NCBI RefSeq assembly: GCF_004361735.1
Contig: NZ_SNVV01000001.1
Span: 248,001 to 312,000 of the forward strand
Origin: Azoarcus indigens
Lineage (GTDB): Bacteria > Pseudomonadota > Gammaproteobacteria > Burkholderiales > Rhodocyclaceae
Direction of reading: 5' to 3'
DNA length: 64,000 nucleotides
In this document: one piece after another, positions 59,577-64,000 of the stretch
Numbering within the stretch: position 1 is the stretch's first letter
How the letters are laid out: each line of letters opens with the position of its first letter
The notes under the pieces: model-generated
Told to the model about the DNA's origin: nothing
The model's input: only the letters and a program-made list of their open reading frames with translations
The model's database searches: none
Translations under genes and position numbers: made by a program

Positions 59577-61193
59577 TCAGATCACCTTGAAGCCGTGCGT
59601 GCCGTCCCGGCCCAGCTGGGCGACCAGGCCGAACTCCCAGTCCAGGTAGCCCTGCATCGCTTCGCGGGGGTTGTCGGTGCCCTCGTAGGGGCGGCGGTAG
59701 CGGTCTATCACCGGCGAGGCCAGGTGCGTTTCGCCGCTCTCCTCCTCCAGCCCGGCGGCGAACCAGGCGGTGTTGCCACCGTCCAGCAGCAGCACTTCGG
59801 CATCGGTCAGCGCCTGCACTTCCGGCACCACGTACCGGGCAAGCTGGCTGCTGCCGCAGGTGAGGACGTAGCGCGCAGCCTTGGGCACGCCGGCGAAATC
59901 CTCGGCCAGGCGGGAGCGCAGCAGGAACCAGGCGCCAGGGATGTGGCGCTTGCGGTAGTTGGCGCCGGTGGTGAAGTCCAGCACCACCACGTCCTCGCCG
60001 GCGGTCCGGCAGCGCGCCAGCGTCTCCGGCAGGATGCGGCGCACCGAAGGCGGCGGGAACACCGCCGGCTGCCACGGCCCGCGCTCGCGGAATTCCGCCG
60101 CGTCCAGGCCGTCCAGCACATGCACTTCCCAGTTCATCTGCGCCAGCCAGGAGGCGGTCATGTTGGCGCGCACGCCGTCGTCGTCCGCCAGCACGATGCG
60201 GCCGCCGCGCACCGGCGCCACCATCTCGGTCTCCTGTACCAGCTGGCCGCCGGCCACCGGGCGGAAGCCGGGCAGATGGCCGGCCTCGTATTCCTCCGGC
60301 GTGCGCACGTCGAAGAAATAGCTGCTGCGGCCCTGCTGGCTGCGCCAGCGGTCCACCTCCGCCAGGGTGGCGCGCTGCACCCCGGCGCGGTCGGCCACCG
60401 CGCGGGCGGCCTGCGCCGCCTGCTCGCGCGTCTGCGCCGACACCGGGGGAAAGCCGCGGTCGGCGCCGCGCTCCAGCGCCTGCCCGGCCAGCGTCCAGCC
60501 TATGGTGCCGTTGCGCAGCGCCGCCACCGGGTTGGGAATGCCGGCATTCACCAGCGACTGGGTGCCGATGATGCTGCGGGTGCGGCCTGCGCAATTCACC
60601 ACCACCCGGGTGGCCGGGTCCGGCGCGAGCTCGCGGATGCGCAGCACCAGTTCGGCGCCGGGCACGCTGGTGGAACCGGGGATGTTCATGGTCTGGTACT
60701 CGTCGAAGCGGCGGGCATCGACGACGACGACGTCGGCCTTGGCATCCAGCAGCGCCTGCACCTCCTCCGCCGCCAGCGAAGGGGTGTGGCGCTCGGCCTC
60801 AACCAGTTCGCCGAAGGCCTTGCTCGGCACGTTCACATCGCGGAACAGCTCGCCACCGGCCGCTTCCCAGCCTTGCACGCCGCCGTCGAACACCGCCACG
60901 TCGGTGTAGCCCAGCCGGATGAAGCGCCGCGCCGCCTGCTCCGCCAGCCCTTCCCCATCGTCCAGGGTGACGATGGCGACATCCCGCCGCGGCAGCTTGG
61001 CGTAGGCATCCAGTTCGATGCGCGCCAGCGGGAAGTTGGCGGCGAACAGCGGATGCGCCTGGGCGTGGGGATCTTCCTCGCGCACGTCCAACAGGGCGAT
61101 CTCGCGGCCTTCCAGCAGGGCGGTGCGAACCTCGGGATAAGTGCGGCGGGGCAAGGCGGGTTCTTCAGACAGGATGGCGGTGTTTGAGCTCAT
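59577..61193 (-). CDS. four-domain rhodanese sulfurtransferase
   Basis: A 538-residue cytoplasmic protein of four rhodanese units (about 15-115, 135-240, 275-375, 385-500). Active-loop cysteines are present only in the second (VVVNCAGRTRSIIG, Cys201) and fourth (YVLTCGSSQLARYV, Cys446); the first and third have acidic residues there (IVTLDDGEG; VLADDDGVRA). Such tandem proteins move sulfane sulfur, for example from thiosulfate, to acceptors. ATG 61193 fits the first domain; a start at 61244 would add 17 residues. It is divergent from a LysR regulator 86 bp away, which probably controls it. Confidence 0.9.
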   Translation of the reverse strand: MSSNTAILSEEPALPRRTYPEVRTALLEGREIALLDVREEDPHAQAHPLFAANFPLARIELDAYAKLPRRDVAIVTLDDGEGLAEQAARRFIRLGYTDVAVFDGGVQGWEAAGGELFRDVNVPSKAFGELVEAERHTPSLAAEEVQALLDAKADVVVVDARRFDEYQTMNIPGSTSVPGAELVLRIRELAPDPATRVVVNCAGRTRSIIGTQSLVNAGIPNPVAALRNGTIGWTLAGQALERGADRGFPPVSAQTREQAAQAARAVADRAGVQRATLAEVDRWRSQQGRSSYFFDVRTPEEYEAGHLPGFRPVAGGQLVQETEMVAPVRGGRIVLADDDGVRANMTASWLAQMNWEVHVLDGLDAAEFRERGPWQPAVFPPPSVRRILPETLARCRTAGEDVVVLDFTTGANYRKRHIPGAWFLLRSRLAEDFAGVPKAARYVLTCGSSQLARYVVPEVQALTDAEVLLLDGGNTAWFAAGLEEESGETHLASPVIDRYRRPYEGTDNPREAMQGYLDWEFGLVAQLGRDGTHGFKVI

Positions 61194-61279
61194 GGCAGGA
61201 GGAACAAAACATGTTGATTTCGCATGATATATTCCCCTTATCATTCCTCTAATCGCCTTTTCTGCTAAGCATCCGGCCG
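61194..61279. promoter_or_regulatory. divergent promoter region, rhodanese / LysR
   Basis: This 86-bp gap is AT-rich in the middle (GATTTCGCATGATATATTCC, 61216-61235). The same kind of word (CGCATATATCAATATAA) recurs upstream of the next receptor gene (about 62222-62238). It is a candidate LysR target; no exact box is assigned. Confidence 0.4.
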
Positions 61280-62188
61280 ATGAAGAATATAAAGATCGAC
61301 GACGTCCAATCCTTCGTCGCCGCCGTGCGCCACCAGTCCCTCTCCCGTGCCGCGCAGGCGCTGGGGCTGACCCAGCCGGCCGTCACCCGCCGCATCCAGA
61401 GCCTGGAGGAAAGCCTGGGCGCCGATCTGCTGGACCGCAACACCAAGCCGCCGCGGCCGAACGCTATGGGCCTGCGAGTGTTGGAACAGTGCGAGAAGGT
61501 GCTGCGCGAGGTGGATGCGCTGCAGGCCCTGCTCGCCGCCAGCGAACGGCCGCAGGGCAGGCTGCGGCTTGGAGTGACGCAGTCGGTGGCGGAAAGCGGT
61601 ATCTCCCGCCTGCTGGAGGAATACCGCGCCGACTACCCGGAACTGGAGGTGGATCTGCAGACACGCTGGAGCGGCGAGCTGCTGCGAGGGGTGGAGAACG
61701 GCGAGCTGGACGCGGCCGGCGTGGCCTTCCCCGCCGGCAAGGTGTTCCCCGCCGCTGTTGCAGCACAGCCGCTGGGGCGGGTGGAGATGGGCGTGGTGGT
61801 CGCCCGCCAGGCCTGGCCGGAACGGCCGCGGCCCTACCGCCTGAGCGACCTGCGCCAGTGTCGCTGGATCGTGAATCCGGATGGCTGCGGTTTCCGCGCC
61901 CGCCTGCAGCATGCGCTCCGCGAACTGGGGCTGCCCTTCCGCCTGGCGATGGATGCCTTCGGCACCACGCTGCAGCTGAAGATGGTGGCGGACGGCCTGG
62001 GCCTGGGCCTCGCCAGCCGCGCGCAGCTGGAGCGCAGCGAATACAGCGCCGAACTGCGCCTGCTGAGGCTGGAGGATTTCGATCCATCCACGGAAATGTG
62101 GCTGGTGCAGCGCCCGCACCCTGGCGCTTTCGCCGAACCGCTGGGCCGCTTCAGCCGCGCGTTGGCGGACAGCCTGGTGCCCGAATGA
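61280..62188 (+). CDS. LysR-family regulator, possibly sulfur-responsive
   Basis: A 302-residue LysR protein: HTH SLSRAAQALGLTQPAVTRRI, then LLDRNTKPPRPNAMGLRVLE, and effector domain GRLRLGVTQSVAESGISRLL, LDAAGVAFPAGKV, MVADGLGLGLASRAQLER. Divergent from the four-domain rhodanese and 117 bp before a receptor gene in the same direction, so it probably regulates sulfur-source genes on both sides. Ligand unknown. Confidence 0.92.
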   Translation: MKNIKIDDVQSFVAAVRHQSLSRAAQALGLTQPAVTRRIQSLEESLGADLLDRNTKPPRPNAMGLRVLEQCEKVLREVDALQALLAASERPQGRLRLGVTQSVAESGISRLLEEYRADYPELEVDLQTRWSGELLRGVENGELDAAGVAFPAGKVFPAAVAAQPLGRVEMGVVVARQAWPERPRPYRLSDLRQCRWIVNPDGCGFRARLQHALRELGLPFRLAMDAFGTTLQLKMVADGLGLGLASRAQLERSEYSAELRLLRLEDFDPSTEMWLVQRPHPGAFAEPLGRFSRALADSLVPE

Positions 62189-62305
62189 GGGCCGCTGTGG
62201 GCAGCCACAAAATTCCGTTACCGCATATATCAATATAATTTTTATTCTCTTACTGAATCATCAGGCGGCGATTAGCATTCCCCCACTACGCCACGGGGAA
62301 TATCG

Positions 62306-63346
62306 ATGTCCTGCATCCGCCTCCGCCTGCTTCATGCCGAAAACACCGGTTTCGACCGCCAGCGCCGCCACCTGCTCGGCCTGGGCGCGGCCAGCCTCCT
62401 GGGCGGCCTCGCCCCCGGCGCACTGATCTCGCCAGTTGCCGCCGCCCCCATCCCCGCCGGCACCCGTCTGCGCATCGCCCAGTACAAGGGCGGCGACCGC
62501 CTGCTGCTGGCCGCCGCCGGCCTGGCCGACACGCCCTACGCTATAGACTGGGCGGAATTCGCCTCCGGCAACCTGATGGTGGAGGCCATGAACGGCGGCT
62601 CGCTGGACCTGGCCTACGGCAGCGAGATTCCGCCGCTGTTCGGCCACCTGGCCGGCGCCAACATCCGCGTGGTCGCCGTCATCAAGGGCGATGTGAACGA
62701 GCAGACGGTGCTGGTGCCCAAGGACTCGGCCATCCGCGCCATCGCCGATCTCAAGGGCAAGCGCGTCGGCTATGTGCGCGCCACCACCACCCACTACTAC
62801 CTCACCAAGATGCTGGCGGAAGTGGGGCTGGGCTTCGCCGACATCCAGGCCATCAACCTCAGCGTGCCCGACGGCGCCTCCGCCTTCCGCACCGGCCAGC
62901 TGGATGCCTGGGCCATCTACGGCTACTCGGTGCCGCTGGCGCAGACCTCGGTGGGCGCGCGGGTGCTGAAGCGCGCCAACGGCTATCTCTCCGGCAACTA
63001 CCTCTACTTCTCGCCGCCGCAGGCCATCGCCGATCCGGCGCGCAATGCCGCGCTGGCCGACGTCTTTCTCCGCCTACAGAAGGCCTTCGCCTGGCGCCAG
63101 GCCAACCCGGAGCGCTATGCGGAAGCGATTGCGCCGGAGATCGGCGTGCCGGTGGACGCGGTGCTCACGCTGCTCAGGAACGAGAGCCAGCCGCGCCGGC
63201 TGGTGGCGGTGGACGAGGCGGCCATCCGCAGCCAGCAGGACGTGGCCGACACCTTCCTCAAGTCCGGCGTCATCAACCGCCAGGTGGATCTGCACCCGCT
63301 GTGGGACCGCAGCTTCGAGCCGGTGCTGAACGGACGGGCCGGCTGA
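62306..63346 (+). CDS. ABC substrate-binding protein with Tat-like signal (sulfonate type)
   Basis: A 346-residue receptor. The N terminus has FDRQRRHLLGLGAASLLGGL, a twin-arginine-type signal cut near VAAAPIP. Mature motifs: LRIAQYKGGDRLLLAAAGLA, WAEFASGNLMVEAMNGGSLD, DSAIRAIADLKGKRVGYVRA, VPDGASAFRTGQLDAWAIYG; these fit the SsuA/TauA group. GGGGAA precedes the ATG. Its stop codon overlaps the start of an acyl-CoA-dehydrogenase-like flavoprotein, so import and oxidation of the same sulfur compound is likely. Confidence 0.88.
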   Translation: MSCIRLRLLHAENTGFDRQRRHLLGLGAASLLGGLAPGALISPVAAAPIPAGTRLRIAQYKGGDRLLLAAAGLADTPYAIDWAEFASGNLMVEAMNGGSLDLAYGSEIPPLFGHLAGANIRVVAVIKGDVNEQTVLVPKDSAIRAIADLKGKRVGYVRATTTHYYLTKMLAEVGLGFADIQAINLSVPDGASAFRTGQLDAWAIYGYSVPLAQTSVGARVLKRANGYLSGNYLYFSPPQAIADPARNAALADVFLRLQKAFAWRQANPERYAEAIAPEIGVPVDAVLTLLRNESQPRRLVAVDEAAIRSQQDVADTFLKSGVINRQVDLHPLWDRSFEPVLNGRAG

Positions 63347-64000
63347 TGGGCGCACCGGAAAGCCTGCACGCCACCCGCCGCCAGCGCGCCACGCCCAGCG
63401 AGCGCGCCGCCGCGCTGGTACCGGAATTCGCCCGCCGTGCCGTCATCAACGACCGCGACAACCGCCTGCCGCTGGAGAACATCGCCGACCTGCACGCCGC
63501 CGGCCTGCTCGGCCTCACCGTGCCGGCCAGCGCCGGTGGCTTCGGCGGCGGGCTGGCCGATGCGGTGGCGGTGGTGAGCGCCGTCAGCCGTGGCGATGCT
63601 TCCACCGCGCTGCTGCTGTCGCTGCACTACCAGTGGCAGGCGGCCATCGCCCGCTCGCCGCGCTGGCCGGCCCACCTGCGCCACGCCATCGGCCACGAGG
63701 CCGCCACCGAGCCGGCGCTGATCAACGCCCTGAGGGTGGAGCCGGAGCTGGGCACGCCGGTGCGCGGCGGCCTGCCCGCCACCCGCGCCCGGCGGGTGGA
63801 AGGCGGCTGGCGCATCAGCGGCCGCAAGGTCTACTCCAGCGGCGCCGCGCTGCTGCGCCATGCGGTGGTGTGGGCGGCCGCCGAGGTGGACGGCGCCCTG
63901 CTCACCGGCTACTTCCTGCTGCCGATGAGCGCCGCCGGCATCACCCTGGTGCCCACCTGGGACCACCTGGGCATGCGCGCCACCGTCAGCGACGACGTGA
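63346..64000 (+). CDS. acyl-CoA-dehydrogenase-family flavoprotein (SfnB/DszC-like), partial
   Basis: The gene starts at ATG 63346, overlapping the receptor stop (TGATG), and runs off the window after about 218 codons with no stop. Visible: ENIADLHAAGLLGLTVPASA, GGFGGGLADAVAVVSAVSRG, ALLLSLHYQWQAAIA, WRISGRKVYSSGAALLRHAV and TWDHLGMRATVSDDV, the N-terminal and middle domains of the acyl-CoA dehydrogenase fold. Coupling to a sulfonate-type receptor suggests the SfnB/DszC/DmoA-associated monooxygenase branch rather than beta-oxidation. The full function cannot be confirmed without the rest. Confidence 0.8.
   Translation, partial: MGAPESLHATRRQRATPSERAAALVPEFARRAVINDRDNRLPLENIADLHAAGLLGLTVPASAGGFGGGLADAVAVVSAVSRGDASTALLLSLHYQWQAAIARSPRWPAHLRHAIGHEAATEPALINALRVEPELGTPVRGGLPATRARRVEGGWRISGRKVYSSGAALLRHAVVWAAAEVDGALLTGYFLLPMSAAGITLVPTWDHLGMRATVSDDV

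Overview
The window is about 68 percent G+C, has dense divergently arranged genes, and shows the antisense mirror ORFs typical of such DNA. Gene content (TRAP-type solute receptor, acetoacetyl-CoA synthetase next to an aromatic-catabolism-like amidohydrolase, family 2A encapsulin, decayed PEP-CTERM tail, sulfonate-type ABC transporters, several LysR regulators) suggests a chromosomal segment of a betaproteobacterium of the Azoarcus/Thauera/Aromatoleum kind (Rhodocyclales). This is an inference from gene content. There is no rRNA, tRNA, CRISPR array, phage or intact insertion sequence.

Layout. 0.1-5 kb: extensin-like protein, then a minus-strand catabolic cluster (acetoacetyl-CoA synthetase, amidohydrolase, TRAP receptor). 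5.3-6.7 kb: a divergent regulator that looks like a catalytically dead IS481 transposase fused to a MarR domain; a 17-bp sequence is repeated near both divergent starts. 6.9-15.8 kb: lipoprotein, SDR, small unknown protein, PLP-dependent sulfhydrylase/cystathionine synthase, lipase-like lipoprotein, TonB-dependent receptor and a rhodanese without its cysteine. 16-20.9 kb: LysR / DsbA-like / small ORF / DoxX / Tat-exported carboxylesterase. 21.3-28.3 kb: sulfur locus with family 2A encapsulin shell, its cysteine desulfurase cargo, a YeeE/YedE thiosulfate transporter, a periplasmic two-domain thiosulfate sulfurtransferase and an orphan ABC receptor. 28.6-30.4 kb: SPFH protein, Arc-type protein and a truncated glutamine amidotransferase. 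30.4-40.8 kb: redox and efflux genes (aldo/keto reductase, MFS pumps, flavin reductase, ArsR, old yellow enzyme, AhpD-like, azoreductase, MocR, thioredoxin).

40.9-46.3 kb: a tight sulfotransferase / GNAT-like / autotransporter unit, facing an overlapping CHASE2 / SH3-like / M48 lipoprotein-protease operon (46.4-49.9 kb). 50-51.5 kb: AhpD-like gene and YgaP-like rhodanese, divergent across a BigR/YgaV-like operator, then a PEP-CTERM remnant. 51.7-57.4 kb: Tat receptor, permease, ATPase, membrane cytochrome c and flavin monooxygenase, an organosulfur or sulfonate uptake and cleavage operon. 57.4-64 kb: LysR, DoxX, lectin-like secreted protein, four-domain rhodanese, LysR, another Tat receptor and the start of an acyl-CoA-dehydrogenase-like flavoprotein cut by the window end.

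The unifying theme is sulfur acquisition, mobilisation and storage: four rhodanese genes, a thiosulfate channel, a desulfurase nanocompartment, a sulfotransferase, three sulfonate-type receptors and two probable desulfurising flavoproteins. Strongest candidates for new biology: the domesticated transposase-MarR regulator with its repeated 17-bp site, the sulfotransferase/acetyltransferase-like/autotransporter unit, the CHASE2-SH3-M48 operon, and the thiosulfate-linked encapsulin locus.
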